Source of the DNA: a virus
IMG/VR virus record: IMGVR_UViG_3300035698_015138
Coordinates: 1-20,623 of that record
Strand: one strand, 5' to 3'
Length of the DNA: 20,623 nucleotides
In this document: piece by piece, positions 5,025 to 13,477 of the stretch
Layout: every line of letters begins with the position of its first letter
How positions within the stretch are numbered: position 1 is the first letter of the stretch
Notes under the pieces: generated by a model
Told to the model about the DNA's origin: nothing
The model's database searches: none
Seen by the model: the letters and a program-made list of their open reading frames with translations, nothing else
Translations under genes and position numbers: made by a program

Positions 5025-7112
5025 GTGAGCTCAAAAAAAGATATTATCGAAATAGCACGAAAGCGCTTTAAGTTAGCTGAAGAAGCTGAGATAAAGATCC
5101 GTGAAGAAGCCCTTGATGACTTAAGGTTTCGAGCAGGTGAGCAGTGGCCTGATGAGATTAAAACCTCAAGAGATTTAGACTCAAGACCTTGTTTAACAAT
5201 CAATAGACTCCCGCAGTTCATTAGACAGGTTACAAATGATCAAAGGCAAAACAGACCCTCGATTAAAGTAAGCCCTGTTGATGATTATGGCGACAAAGAT
5301 ATTGCCGAAGTTTTGCAAGGCTTAATCAGACATATTGAATACAACTCAAATGCTGATGTTGCTTATGATACGGCTTTTGAAAGTGCCGCGACTCAAGGGT
5401 TTGGTTATTTCAGAGTCATTACTGATTACGTATCTCCCATGTCTTTTGAGCAAGAAATTAAAATCAAAAGAATTAAGAATGCTTTTTCAGTTTACATGGA
5501 TCCTTACTACCAAGAGCCCGATGCTTCAGACGCTAACTGGTGTTTTGTTTTTGAAGACATACCGGTAGAGGAGTACAAATCTCAGTATAAAGACTCAGAA
5601 ATGGCTTCAATGAACGACTGGCGATCAGTTGGTGATAGAGCTCCAGGTTGGGTGAGTACTGAAACAATTCGCGTTGCAGAATATTTTTGTAAAAAGCATG
5701 AAGAAGTTGAGATTGTTTTTCTAAGCAATGAACGAATCGTTAAGAAATCAGAATTGCCCGAGGGTGTTCGCACTAAGGCTGAAGTGATGTCTTCAGAAAT
5801 TATAGATCCTGACGAGATATTTATTGTCGACTCTCGAATGACCTCAATACCCGTTGTTAAGTGGTACAAAATTAATGCCCTTGAGGTTTTGGAAGAAAAC
5901 GAGTGGGCCGGTCAACACATACCTGTAATCCCTGTTCTTGGTGACGAGATAGACTTGAATGGCGAAAAGCGTCTTGAAGGTATTATTCGTCACGCTAAAG
6001 ATCCTCAAAGAATGTACAACTACTGGGCTTCAAGTGAGACTGAAACTATTGCTCTAGCTCCACGCGCTCCATTCATTGGAGTCGAGGGTCAGTTTGAGGG
6101 GCATGAGGCCGCTTGGAAAACAGCCAACACAAGAAATCACGCTTACCTTCAATATAAAGCCAAAACCATTGGCGGGCAAATGGCACCAGCACCGCAACGT
6201 AATGTTTACGAGGCACCTGTTGGCGCGATCACAAATGCTCGAATGCAATCCAATGAAGACATGAAGGCCACAACGGGAATTTATGATGCTTCGCTTGGTA
6301 ATAGATCAAACGAAAATAGTGGAATTGCTATTCAAAGGCGAAACCACCAAGCGCAGACAAACAACTTTCACTACATAGATAACCTTTCGCGCTCACTCCG
6401 CCACCTTGGGCGTATTTTAATTGACCTCATTCCTAAGATTTACGACACACCAAGAACGGTAAGAATTGTTGGAAGTGACGACGAGGAAAAGATTGTGGCA
6501 ATCAATCAAGTCTTTGAAGAAAGGGGTAAGACAAAAGAGTTTATGCTCAGCCACGGCAAGTATGATGTCACGGTTGCTACGGGCCCTAGTTACGCTTCAA
6601 AAAGACAAGAGGCTGTAGAGGCCATGCTCTCACTTACCTCAAGCTACCCGCAAATTGCACAGTTTGCCGGTGACTTAATGGTCAAGAACATGGACTGGCC
6701 AGGGTCTCAAGAAATTGCTGAGCGCCTTAAGCGCACAATCCCACCTGAAGTTGTGGGCCCAGAAAATAGTGAAGAGGGCGCACAACAAGTGCCACCACAA
6801 GCTCAACAGCAAATGGCTCAAATGGATCAAATGATTCAACAGATGACTGAGCAGTTAAATCAAGCTCAAGACAAACTACAAAACAAATCTTTAGAGATTG
6901 AATCAAGGGAACGGTTGGCAATGCTTAAAGCAGAAACCGATCTTCGCATTGCTCTTTTAAAAGAAGACGGCACCGATTCAAGAGAGCTTTTAAGGGCTGA
7001 AATCAATCAATTAGACAAACAACAAAATTATAATAACGGGGCTGGAGCTCAATCGAGCATGGACCCTGAAATACCAACTCTTACTGGTGGGATTACACCA
7101 GGAATACTCTAG
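5025..7112 (+). CDS. portal protein, P22 gp1-like
   Basis: A 695-residue protein of the dodecameric portal through which DNA enters and leaves the head. Length is close to P22 gp1 (725). The N-terminal region has DLRFRAGEQWP and CLTINRLPQFIRQVTNDQRQNRPSIKV (split here as LTINRLP and NDQRQNRP), hallmarks of this portal family. The core contains IKNAFSVYMDPYYQEPDASDANWCF and a stretch around 380-470 (VGAITNARM, GIYDASLG, SGIAIQRR) that forms the wing and stem. The Gln-rich C-terminal part (about 590-680) predicts a long helix, like the P22 portal barrel. The start is GTG without a visible Shine-Dalgarno sequence. It follows terL and precedes the scaffold. Confidence 0.93.
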   Translation: MSSKKDIIEIARKRFKLAEEAEIKIREEALDDLRFRAGEQWPDEIKTSRDLDSRPCLTINRLPQFIRQVTNDQRQNRPSIKVSPVDDYGDKDIAEVLQGLIRHIEYNSNADVAYDTAFESAATQGFGYFRVITDYVSPMSFEQEIKIKRIKNAFSVYMDPYYQEPDASDANWCFVFEDIPVEEYKSQYKDSEMASMNDWRSVGDRAPGWVSTETIRVAEYFCKKHEEVEIVFLSNERIVKKSELPEGVRTKAEVMSSEIIDPDEIFIVDSRMTSIPVVKWYKINALEVLEENEWAGQHIPVIPVLGDEIDLNGEKRLEGIIRHAKDPQRMYNYWASSETETIALAPRAPFIGVEGQFEGHEAAWKTANTRNHAYLQYKAKTIGGQMAPAPQRNVYEAPVGAITNARMQSNEDMKATTGIYDASLGNRSNENSGIAIQRRNHQAQTNNFHYIDNLSRSLRHLGRILIDLIPKIYDTPRTVRIVGSDDEEKIVAINQVFEERGKTKEFMLSHGKYDVTVATGPSYASKRQEAVEAMLSLTSSYPQIAQFAGDLMVKNMDWPGSQEIAERLKRTIPPEVVGPENSEEGAQQVPPQAQQQMAQMDQMIQQMTEQLNQAQDKLQNKSLEIESRERLAMLKAETDLRIALLKEDGTDSRELLRAEINQLDKQQNYNNGAGAQSSMDPEIPTLTGGITPGIL

Positions 7113-7123
7113 GAGAGAAACCT

Positions 7124-8092
7124 ATGTCTATTACAGTTACGTCCACAACGGATACTGACGATCAAGTGATTGCCGCTCAAGGTGATCAGAAAAAACAAGA
7201 GCAACCTGTTGTTGAGGCTAAGTCTGAAGAAAATCAGGACGCCAAAGAAGAGGAAGTTCAAGAAGATAAATCCGAGTCTGTTCAAGAAGATCAAGAGCAA
7301 GACGAAAACGAGGATGCTGAGGAGTCGGACACTTCAGAAGCTGAGGAAGAAGAAGTTGAGGTTGAGGCTGAAAAAAAGCCAAAACCAAAGCGTGGGTTCA
7401 AGAGAAGAATCGACAGGCTGAACAGTAAATTGTCGGCTGCGGAGCAAGAGACTGAATACTGGCGGCAGCAAGCCCTGGCTAAACAATCTCAAGATACTGA
7501 AAAAGAGTCGACCACTCAACAGAGCGTTGAGAAAAACCAAAAGCCTAGTGCTGACGACTTTGAAACTCATGAGGAGTTTATAGAAGCTTTATCTGACTGG
7601 AAAGTCGACGAGAAGCTTGAGGCTCGAGAAAGAGACAACAAAGAGCGTCAGATAAAAGCGGAGCACGAGAAAGAAGTTTCTTCGTTTCGCGAAAAGGTGA
7701 GTGAGTTTTCTCAAACCGTTGAAGATTTTAAAGATGTAATTGAAGACGTTGACGACATTCCGATGTCTGTTGCTGTCCAACAGTGTATTTTAGAATCAGA
7801 AGACGGTCCTGAATTAATGTACAACCTGGCAAAAGACCCTGAAGAATACAAAAGGATTTGTAGTCTAGGTGCTGTTGCTGCGGCTCGTGCTATCGGGCGC
7901 TTTGAAGCAAAAACCCAAAAACCAGAATCCTCAAAAGAAACTAAAAAAACCGAAACTAAAACAACCAAGGCTCCGCGCCCCATTAACCCCGTTAGTTCTA
8001 AAAAAGGCTCTGTGTCTACTAAGTCACCGGATCAAATGAGTTACCAGGATTACAAGCGCTATAGAGAGAGTCAAAACCATAAAGGATTTTAA
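7124..8092 (+). CDS. scaffolding protein, P22 gp8-like
   Basis: A 322-residue, highly charged, mostly helical protein. Residues about 20-85 are extremely acidic, followed by a basic patch (KKPKPKRGFKRRIDRLNSKL) and coiled coil with EQETEYWRQQA. The central region (about 155-250) is helical with ETHEEFIEALSDWK. The C-terminal part is Lys/Pro/Ser-rich and ends in a small basic helix, DYKRYRESQNHKGF. In P22-like phages such a basic C-terminal helix binds coat protein and the scaffold leaves the prohead intact. The ATG has a strong AGGAG seven to eleven bases upstream. Position between portal and coat is decisive, as sequence conservation in scaffolds is low. Confidence 0.88.
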   Translation: MSITVTSTTDTDDQVIAAQGDQKKQEQPVVEAKSEENQDAKEEEVQEDKSESVQEDQEQDENEDAEESDTSEAEEEEVEVEAEKKPKPKRGFKRRIDRLNSKLSAAEQETEYWRQQALAKQSQDTEKESTTQQSVEKNQKPSADDFETHEEFIEALSDWKVDEKLEARERDNKERQIKAEHEKEVSSFREKVSEFSQTVEDFKDVIEDVDDIPMSVAVQQCILESEDGPELMYNLAKDPEEYKRICSLGAVAAARAIGRFEAKTQKPESSKETKKTETKTTKAPRPINPVSSKKGSVSTKSPDQMSYQDYKRYRESQNHKGF

Positions 8093-8094
8093 AA

Positions 8095-9297
8095 ATGGCT
8101 AATACTAATTTAACTATTTCTATGATCACTCGTGAAGCGTTGCGAGTGCTAGAAAACAACTTAACTTTCGCTAAAGGTGTAAACCGTGAGTATGACGAGA
8201 AATTTGCAATTGAGGGCGCCAAGATTGGTGACACTCTTAACGTTCGCAAACCAGCTCGTTATCAGGGTAGAACTGGAGCAACCCTTTCTGTAGAAGATCA
8301 CACAGAGACTAGTGTTCCTTTACAACTTGATACTCAGTTTGGTGTTGACCTTAACTTTTCTTCTAAAGAACTTGCTCTTGATATTGATGATTTTTCTGAG
8401 CGCATCTTAAAGCCTGCAATGGCCACTGTTGCTAACAAAATCGACAGAGACGGTCTTGCTCTTTATAAAAATGTTTACAACACTGTTGGAACTCCAGCGA
8501 CTGTCCCTTCAAGCCTTAAGACTTATTTACAAGCCGGTGCGAAAATGGATTATGAAGCGGCTCCACGTGATGGTATGCGCTCAGTATGTATTGACCCGAA
8601 TGCTCAGGTTGAAATCGTTGACGCTCTTAAGGGTCTTTTTCAGTCTTCAAACCAGATTAAATCTCAGTATGAAGACGGTAACATGGGCTTAGCTGGTGGT
8701 TTTAAATGGTCTATGGATCAAAACATCAACACTCACACAGTTGGTGCTTATGCCGGTACTCCATTAGTTAACGGTGCTGATCAAGCCGGCGCTTCTTTAG
8801 TAACTGATGGTTGGTCTTCAGGTGCTTCAGCTCTCGCTCAAGGTGATGTTTTCACAATCGCCGGTGTTTATGCTGTTAACCCACAGTCGCGTCAGTCTAC
8901 TGGTCAGTTAAGACAGTTTGTTGTTACAGCTGCAATTTCTGACACAAGTGGAGCTAAGACTATTGGAATTAGCCCATCAATTGTCGCAAGTGGTGCTTTT
9001 CAGACTGTTAATTCGGCTCCTGCTGATAACGCTGCGATCACAGTGCTAGGTGCTGCCAGTGCAATTAGTCCGGCTCACATGGCTTACCATAGAGACGCCT
9101 TTACATTAGCTTGTGCTGATCTTCCACTTCCAGGTGGGGTTGATAAGGCCGCTCGAGTTAGTGACAAGCAACTAGGAATGAGTGTTCGTATGGTTCGCGC
9201 ATACGATATCAACAACGATAAATTTCCTTGTCGTTTAGACGTCCTCTACGGATGGAAGACACTTTATCCAGAGTTAGCTTGCCGTATCCAAGGGTAA
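8095..9297 (+). CDS. major coat protein, P22 gp5-like
   Basis: A 400-residue HK97-fold capsid protein of the P22 type (P22 gp5 has 430). The start MANTNLTISMITREALRVLENNL matches the family N-arm. It is followed by GDTLNVRKPARYQGRTGATL and DFSERILKPAMATVANKID. A beta-rich part at about 225-340 (GDVFTIAGVYAVNPQSRQ, then Ser/Ala-rich turns) corresponds to the extra I-domain inserted in P22 coat. The C-terminus (VSDKQLGMSVRMVRAYDI, RLDVLYGWKTLYPELACRI) is typical. It starts two bases after scaffold, with AAAGGA about 8 bases upstream, and is followed by a terminator-like hairpin. Confidence 0.95.
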   Translation: MANTNLTISMITREALRVLENNLTFAKGVNREYDEKFAIEGAKIGDTLNVRKPARYQGRTGATLSVEDHTETSVPLQLDTQFGVDLNFSSKELALDIDDFSERILKPAMATVANKIDRDGLALYKNVYNTVGTPATVPSSLKTYLQAGAKMDYEAAPRDGMRSVCIDPNAQVEIVDALKGLFQSSNQIKSQYEDGNMGLAGGFKWSMDQNINTHTVGAYAGTPLVNGADQAGASLVTDGWSSGASALAQGDVFTIAGVYAVNPQSRQSTGQLRQFVVTAAISDTSGAKTIGISPSIVASGAFQTVNSAPADNAAITVLGAASAISPAHMAYHRDAFTLACADLPLPGGVDKAARVSDKQLGMSVRMVRAYDINNDKFPCRLDVLYGWKTLYPELACRIQG

Positions 9298-9303
9298 GTT
9301 AAC

Positions 9304-9336
9304 AAAGCCCCTCTTAATCGGGGGGCTTTAATTAAT
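9304..9336 (+). terminator. terminator-like hairpin after the coat gene
   Basis: AAAGCCCC (9304-9311) pairs with GGGGCTTT (9322-9329) around a ten-base loop, followed by AATTAATTTA. The stem is GC-rich at its loop end. The trailing T-tract is interrupted, so it may be only partly efficient. It would let coat mRNA be more abundant than the downstream tail genes, or protect its 3' end. Confidence 0.65.
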
Positions 9337-9351
9337 TTACTGGAGGTTTAA

Positions 9352-9642
9352 GTGAGTTACCCGAAATGGCTTTATCATTCAGAAAAAGAAGCTGTCATTG
9401 TTAAAAGTGAAGAAGAACAGCGCGACCTGGGCAAGGGTTGGGAAGACACGCCAGCGGCATTTGGTCAACCAAAAACAAAGGTTGAAATCAAGGAAGAAAT
9501 TATTGAGGAGTACTTCGATTATAACGACCTTAAGGTGAGTGAGCTAAAAGAAGTTTTAGTTGAGCAGTTTGATTATTCCTTAAAAGACATTGATAAAATG
9601 AAAAAAGCAGAGCTTATAAAGTTAGCTGAAGGTGCTTATTAA
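9352..9642 (+). CDS. small HeH/SAP-like protein between coat and head-completion genes
   Basis: A 96-residue protein. The N-terminal segment (YPKWLYHSEKEAVIVKSEEE, then LGKGWEDTPAAFG at about 26-38) is a short module seen in many phage small proteins. The C-terminal part, about 58-93 (YNDLKVSELKEVLVEQF, then SLKDIDKMKKAELIKLAE), fits a helix-extended-helix/SAP-like fold with the typical L-K-x-x-E-L spacing. Such folds bind nucleic acids or act as structural extensions. The start is GTG with TGGAGG six to eleven bases upstream. It is the first gene after the hairpin, next to the gp4-like gene, which suggests a capsid or head-completion role; not proven. Confidence 0.72.
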   Translation: MSYPKWLYHSEKEAVIVKSEEEQRDLGKGWEDTPAAFGQPKTKVEIKEEIIEEYFDYNDLKVSELKEVLVEQFDYSLKDIDKMKKAELIKLAEGAY

Positions 9643-10356
9643 GTGGCAACGGCAAGAGATTTGATCAAGGGATCATTAAGACTTATCGGAGCCCTTGCAA
9701 CGGGCGAGACGCCTCCCGCTGAAGAAACCGCTGATGCTCTCTTTGCTTTAAACGACATGATTGAGTCATGGTCTAATGAAAACCTGCTTATTCCAAACAT
9801 AGCGAGAGAAGTTTTCCCGCTCGTTGTGAGCCAGGCGTCTTACACGATGGGAAGTGGCGGTAATTTCGACACAACAAGGCCTGTTGAGTTTATTAGGATT
9901 CTAGTTCAAGAAAGTGGTGCAAACCCTCCTTTTGAACTGCCTTTAAAAATGACCACAGTCGATGAATTCTCAAGCATTACTGTTAAGGCAGTAGATAGCA
10001 CTCTGCCAACTCACTTTTACACTGAGGGCACAGCACCTCTTGAGACAATTAATTTCTACCCTGTGCCAAGTGAAGGCAAGAATATTGTTATTTATTCAGA
10101 AAAGCCACTCGCTACCCTTGCAAGCCTCAACACTGAGTTGAGTTTACCGCCAGGTTATATGAAGGCCCTTCGTTATAATTTAGCCATGGAGCTTGCGCCA
10201 GAGTATGGCAAGGAGCCAATGGGCTCTGTTGTTATGGGAGCTATGGAATCAAAAGAAGTTATTAAAAGAAAAAACATTAAGCCTGTTTACTCAAAATGTG
10301 ATGCGGCTACGTTATCGCCAAGAAGTTCTAGTTATGACTACAGGACTGGTGAGTAG
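9643..10356 (+). CDS. head-to-tail adaptor, P22 gp4-like tail accessory factor
   Basis: A 237-residue protein. The N-terminus (ARDLIKGSLRLIGALATGETPPAEETADALFALNDMIESW, helical) is the signature of the gp4-type head-closure family, followed by SWSNENLLIPNI and a beta-rich part with FIRILVQ and HFYTEGTAPLETINFYPVP. Near the C-terminus SLPPGYMKALRYNLAMELAPEYG is a conserved helix. In P22 twelve gp4 subunits extend the portal and stabilise packaged DNA; P22 gp4 is shorter (166). The GTG start follows the previous TAA without a gap, so it is coupled. The next gene is the gp10-like hub that in P22 binds directly to gp4. Confidence 0.87.
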   Translation: MATARDLIKGSLRLIGALATGETPPAEETADALFALNDMIESWSNENLLIPNIAREVFPLVVSQASYTMGSGGNFDTTRPVEFIRILVQESGANPPFELPLKMTTVDEFSSITVKAVDSTLPTHFYTEGTAPLETINFYPVPSEGKNIVIYSEKPLATLASLNTELSLPPGYMKALRYNLAMELAPEYGKEPMGSVVMGAMESKEVIKRKNIKPVYSKCDAATLSPRSSSYDYRTGE

Positions 10357-11793
10357 ATGCGTTTAGCTGGCTTCATTGGTCCTAGTTACACACTTCAGTC
10401 GGTTAATTACGATTGCCAAAGGTGTATCAACCTTTTTCCACAAATCAATGAGATTGGTTCTGGTAAAGAGCGCGAAGTGGCTTCTTTTGTGACGACTCCA
10501 GGTCTAGCCCTAAAAAACACAATCGGAGATGGCCCAATACGCGGTATTCACAGGGGCTCTAATGGCTCGCTTTATGTGGTGAGCGGTAATAAGGTTTATA
10601 GCCTCAATTCGGATTACTCTGAAGATCTTATTGGATCACTCCTAACGTCTTCTGGGCAAATCAGTATGGCTGATAATGGAATTACGCTAGCAATTGTTGA
10701 CGGTCAAGAGGGTTACGGGGTTGTTATGTCGACTGGCATATTAACTCAATTTGTTGACCCTGACTTTAAAGTTTCTGATGTTGTTGTTTATCAGGACGGT
10801 TATTTTATCTTCAACGAGAAAGACACGGGCAGATTTTTTATAAGTGCTCTTAACTCGGTAACTTTTGATGCCCTTGATTTTGCAACAGCCGAAGGTAATC
10901 CCGATAACATTATTTCAATCATTTCCGACCACAGAGACTTGTGGCTTTTTGGAACGCAAACGACAGAGGTCTTTTACAACTCTGGTAATGCTGATTTTCC
11001 ATTTGAACGGATTCAAGGTGCCTTTATAGAGCACGGTTGTGCCGCTGCTTTTAGTGTTCAAAAAATGAATAACGAGGTTTTTTGGATTGGAAGTGACGAT
11101 AAAGGTAATGGGATTGTTTACAAGGCAAGAGGCTATCAGCCACAAAGAATTTCAACTCACGCCGTTGAGCAGGCCATAAAAAGTTACGGCACAATCAGTG
11201 ACGCTGTTGCTTATACTTACCAAGAAAATGGCCACCACTTTTATGTTTTAAACTTTTCTAGTGCTGAGACCTCATGGGTTTTCGATAGCTCAACAAATCT
11301 TTGGCACGAGAGAGCCTATACAAACAACGGAAGTTTTGAGCGACACAGAGCTATTAACCACTCATTTTTTAACGGTACTCACGTTGTTGGCGATTATCAA
11401 AACGGCAAGGTTTATGAGTTAAGCTCGGATGTATACACGGATGATGGTGAGGAAATCACCAGACAAAGAGTCGCACCTCATATTACAAGTGGGCTCAAGA
11501 GAGTTTTTTACAATTCATTTCAATTAGACCTTGAGGTTGGTGTTGGGCTTGATGGTGCCATTTCAACCCAAGGTCATGATCCGCAAGCCATGCTTCAGTA
11601 CTCTGATGACGGCGGTCACTCTTGGTCAAATGAGAAGTGGGTTTCTTTTGGTAAAATAGGAAGAAGACTTAAACGCGCTATATGGCGCAGGCTTGGTTAC
11701 TCGAGAGACCGAGTTTTCAGGATTACAATAACAGACCCGGTAAAGGTGGCCATTATTGGTGCCGAAATTGACTTGGCTCAAGGGAGTAACTAA
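10357..11793 (+). CDS. tail hub / packaged-DNA stabilisation protein, P22 gp10-like
   Basis: A 478-residue protein, almost the length of P22 gp10 (472). The N-terminus MRLAGFIGPSYTLQSVNYDCQRCINLFPQ is the family signature, and the body is a beta-propeller-like succession of strands. Recognisable segments are YQDGYFIFNEKDTGRFFIS, SIISDHRDLWLFGTQTTEVFYN and AFIEHGCAAAFSVQKMNNEVFWIG. The C-terminal half has LQYSDDGGHSWSNEKWVSFG followed by RRLGYSRDRVFRITITDP. Gp10 forms the hexameric hub below gp4 that plugs the portal and carries tail spikes. It starts directly at the previous stop and ends in TAATG, overlapping the next small gene. Confidence 0.92.
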   Translation: MRLAGFIGPSYTLQSVNYDCQRCINLFPQINEIGSGKEREVASFVTTPGLALKNTIGDGPIRGIHRGSNGSLYVVSGNKVYSLNSDYSEDLIGSLLTSSGQISMADNGITLAIVDGQEGYGVVMSTGILTQFVDPDFKVSDVVVYQDGYFIFNEKDTGRFFISALNSVTFDALDFATAEGNPDNIISIISDHRDLWLFGTQTTEVFYNSGNADFPFERIQGAFIEHGCAAAFSVQKMNNEVFWIGSDDKGNGIVYKARGYQPQRISTHAVEQAIKSYGTISDAVAYTYQENGHHFYVLNFSSAETSWVFDSSTNLWHERAYTNNGSFERHRAINHSFFNGTHVVGDYQNGKVYELSSDVYTDDGEEITRQRVAPHITSGLKRVFYNSFQLDLEVGVGLDGAISTQGHDPQAMLQYSDDGGHSWSNEKWVSFGKIGRRLKRAIWRRLGYSRDRVFRITITDPVKVAIIGAEIDLAQGSN

Positions 11794-11942
11794 TGACAAG
11801 CCGTCTTAGATCCATTCCTTTTAAAACTCAGCTTTTAAACCAAATTGGTTATTTAACAAGGCCATGGGAAAAGTTTATTTTAGAGCTTTTTCAGAGAGTG
11901 GTTGAAATGGAAAACGGACTCGATCAGGGGCCAACACTATGA
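11793..11942 (+). CDS. 49-residue small protein coupled to the tail-hub gene
   Basis: The ATG overlaps the gp10-like stop (TAATG) and the stop overlaps the next ATG (ATGA), so this short frame bridges the gap with double coupling. The product has a basic N-terminus (MTSRLRSIPFKTQLLNQIG), then LTRPWEKFILELFQRVVEMENG, an amphipathic helix with the TRPW motif often seen in small tail-region proteins of phages. No signal peptide or membrane segment is seen. Function is unknown; a minor virion or assembly factor is suggested by place. Confidence 0.68.
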   Translation: MTSRLRSIPFKTQLLNQIGYLTRPWEKFILELFQRVVEMENGLDQGPTL

Positions 11943-12277
11943 GTGTTATAGCAAAACCGCTCGTAAATGCGGGATGGGCACCAAATGTCATAACAAAAGT
12001 GTATGAGGCGCCAGGAAATACACGCTCAATTATTGATAAGTTCACGGCTACAAACACCGACTCTGGCGCCCTTACTCTGACGGTTTATATTGTTCCTTTT
12101 GGATCAACTGCGGGCACGTCAAACACAATTTTAAAAACAGTTTCAATCGCTGCGGGACTGACAAGAGATTGCACAGAATTACAAAATCAAATTTTAAATA
12201 CAGGCGACTTTATTAGTGTGGTTGCAAGCACGGGTGATAAAATTGTCATCAGAGCATCAGGGCGGGAGGTTTCGTGA
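11939..12277 (+). CDS. small beta-rich virion-associated protein
   Basis: A 112-residue protein, predicted mostly beta: alternating hydrophobic strands such as ALTLTVYIVPFG and KIVIRASGREVS, with Thr/Ser-rich turns. The pattern ENTRSIIDKFTATNTD-like (here GNTRSIIDKFTATNTD) followed by TLTVYIV resembles small Ig-like or fibre-associated proteins that many phages carry beside tail genes. It starts at an ATGA overlap and ends with GTGA overlapping the cupin-like gene. In P22 the tail-needle gene 26 stands here; this protein is too short and lacks heptads, so it is not a needle. Confidence 0.72.
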   Translation: MSVIAKPLVNAGWAPNVITKVYEAPGNTRSIIDKFTATNTDSGALTLTVYIVPFGSTAGTSNTILKTVSIAAGLTRDCTELQNQILNTGDFISVVASTGDKIVIRASGREVS

Positions 12278-12810
12278 GTGAATTACAAATATTCCAGCAA
12301 AACTTACCAGCAGAGCCGATGACTGTGAACTTTGATATTTTCGTTAAGCATCAAAATGATCGGGTAAAAATGAGAAGCCTGATTCAACAACTTGAAGACG
12401 AGCTCAAACAAATTTCAGATATTCAAATTCAGCTCGAAACGACACACTATTTTTCTAAAGGTCTCTATACAAGGGAAATCTTCATTCCCAAGAATACAGT
12501 TTTAACCGGAAAAATTCATCTTCATGAAAATATAAATATTTGTTCAATGGGAAATATCACCATTGTGACCGAAGACGGTATTAAAAGAATTGGAGCACCG
12601 TTTACAAGTGCATCAAGGCCCGGAATAAAAAGAGTTGGGTTTGCCCACGAAGACACAGTCTGGACCACAGTTCACGCCACAGAAAAAACAGATCTAAAAG
12701 AAATAGAAGAAGAATTGTTTTCAGAGGAATTTGAAACAGTAGAATTAGCGCCGCAAGAGTTAAAGGTGCAAAAAACCATGGAGGGATTTTTATGTCAGCG
12801 GCAGTCGTAG
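12274..12810 (+). CDS. cupin-like phage protein
   Basis: A 178-residue protein with a helical N-terminal part (about residues 20-55) and a single beta-barrel-like domain at about 57-135. The barrel reads YTREIFIPKNTVLTGKIHLHENIN, then ITIVTEDGIKRIGAPFTS, then GFAHEDTVWTTVHAT. The HLH pair (H82, H84) and H125 stand where cupin metal ligands usually lie. The acidic C-terminus has LKEIEEELF. Similar proteins are frequent in tail regions of podoviruses, role unknown. The start is GTG with GGGAGG five to ten bases upstream, overlapping the previous stop; its end overlaps the next gene by 19 bases. Confidence 0.77.
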   Translation: MSELQIFQQNLPAEPMTVNFDIFVKHQNDRVKMRSLIQQLEDELKQISDIQIQLETTHYFSKGLYTREIFIPKNTVLTGKIHLHENINICSMGNITIVTEDGIKRIGAPFTSASRPGIKRVGFAHEDTVWTTVHATEKTDLKEIEEELFSEEFETVELAPQELKVQKTMEGFLCQRQS

Positions 12811-13466
12811 CAGGGGTTGGAATGGGTCTGGGGGCCTTAGCATCAGTTTACACTTCTAACCAGCAGAGAAGTGCCGCAAGAGACGCTGGGGCAGCACAAA
12901 CGAGCGCTGCAAATAGCGCAAACGAAACACAACTGCACATGTTCAACCAGCAGCGTGCAGATCAGGAGCCTTGGAGACAAGCGGGCAAAGAAGCCCTTGG
13001 TTATCTCAATAACAACATGTCTGATTTAACGAGAAGTTTTAATGCTGACGATTTTCAAAAAGACCCTGGTTATCAATTTAGAATGGACGAAGCCAATAAG
13101 GCAATGGAGCGGGGAGCTGCGGCTCGTGGCGGCTTAATGAGTGGCGGCACTATGAAAGCACTTTCTCGTTATAACCAAGATTACGCTTCGGGCGAATACA
13201 ATAATGCTTACAACAGGTTTAACAACGACCGAGATTCTAAATACAACAAGTACGCGGGAATGGCTGGTGTCGGGCAAGCGGCAAATACTCAAATTGCAAA
13301 CGCTGGTCAAAACTACGCTAACAGCTACGGCAATAATGTCATGGGCGCTGCGAACGCTCAAGGTGCTGCGGGAATGGCGGCGGCAAACGCAAACTCACAG
13401 ATGGTCGGTAATTTAGCAAACACGGGAATGAACACGTGGATGACTTACCAAATGACGAATAGATAA
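12792..13466 (+). CDS. DNA ejection protein, P22 gp7-like position
   Basis: A 224-residue protein rich in Ala, Gly, Asn and Gln. The N-terminus has a hydrophobic Gly/Ala segment (about 3-19) followed by polar, helical sequence. The central DDFQKDPGYQFRMDEANKAMERGAAARGGLMSGGTMKAL segment (about 79-117) is a mark of phage internal or ejection proteins. These are packaged in the head and released ahead of DNA to help cross the cell envelope. It overlaps the cupin-like gene end and has GAGGGA six to eleven bases before ATG. It is the first of three consecutive ejection genes, as in P22 (7, 20, 16). Orthology to gp7 is by position and composition. Confidence 0.8.
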   Translation: MSAAVVAGVGMGLGALASVYTSNQQRSAARDAGAAQTSAANSANETQLHMFNQQRADQEPWRQAGKEALGYLNNNMSDLTRSFNADDFQKDPGYQFRMDEANKAMERGAAARGGLMSGGTMKALSRYNQDYASGEYNNAYNRFNNDRDSKYNKYAGMAGVGQAANTQIANAGQNYANSYGNNVMGAANAQGAAGMAAANANSQMVGNLANTGMNTWMTYQMTNR

Positions 13467-13477
13467 GGGGATATATC

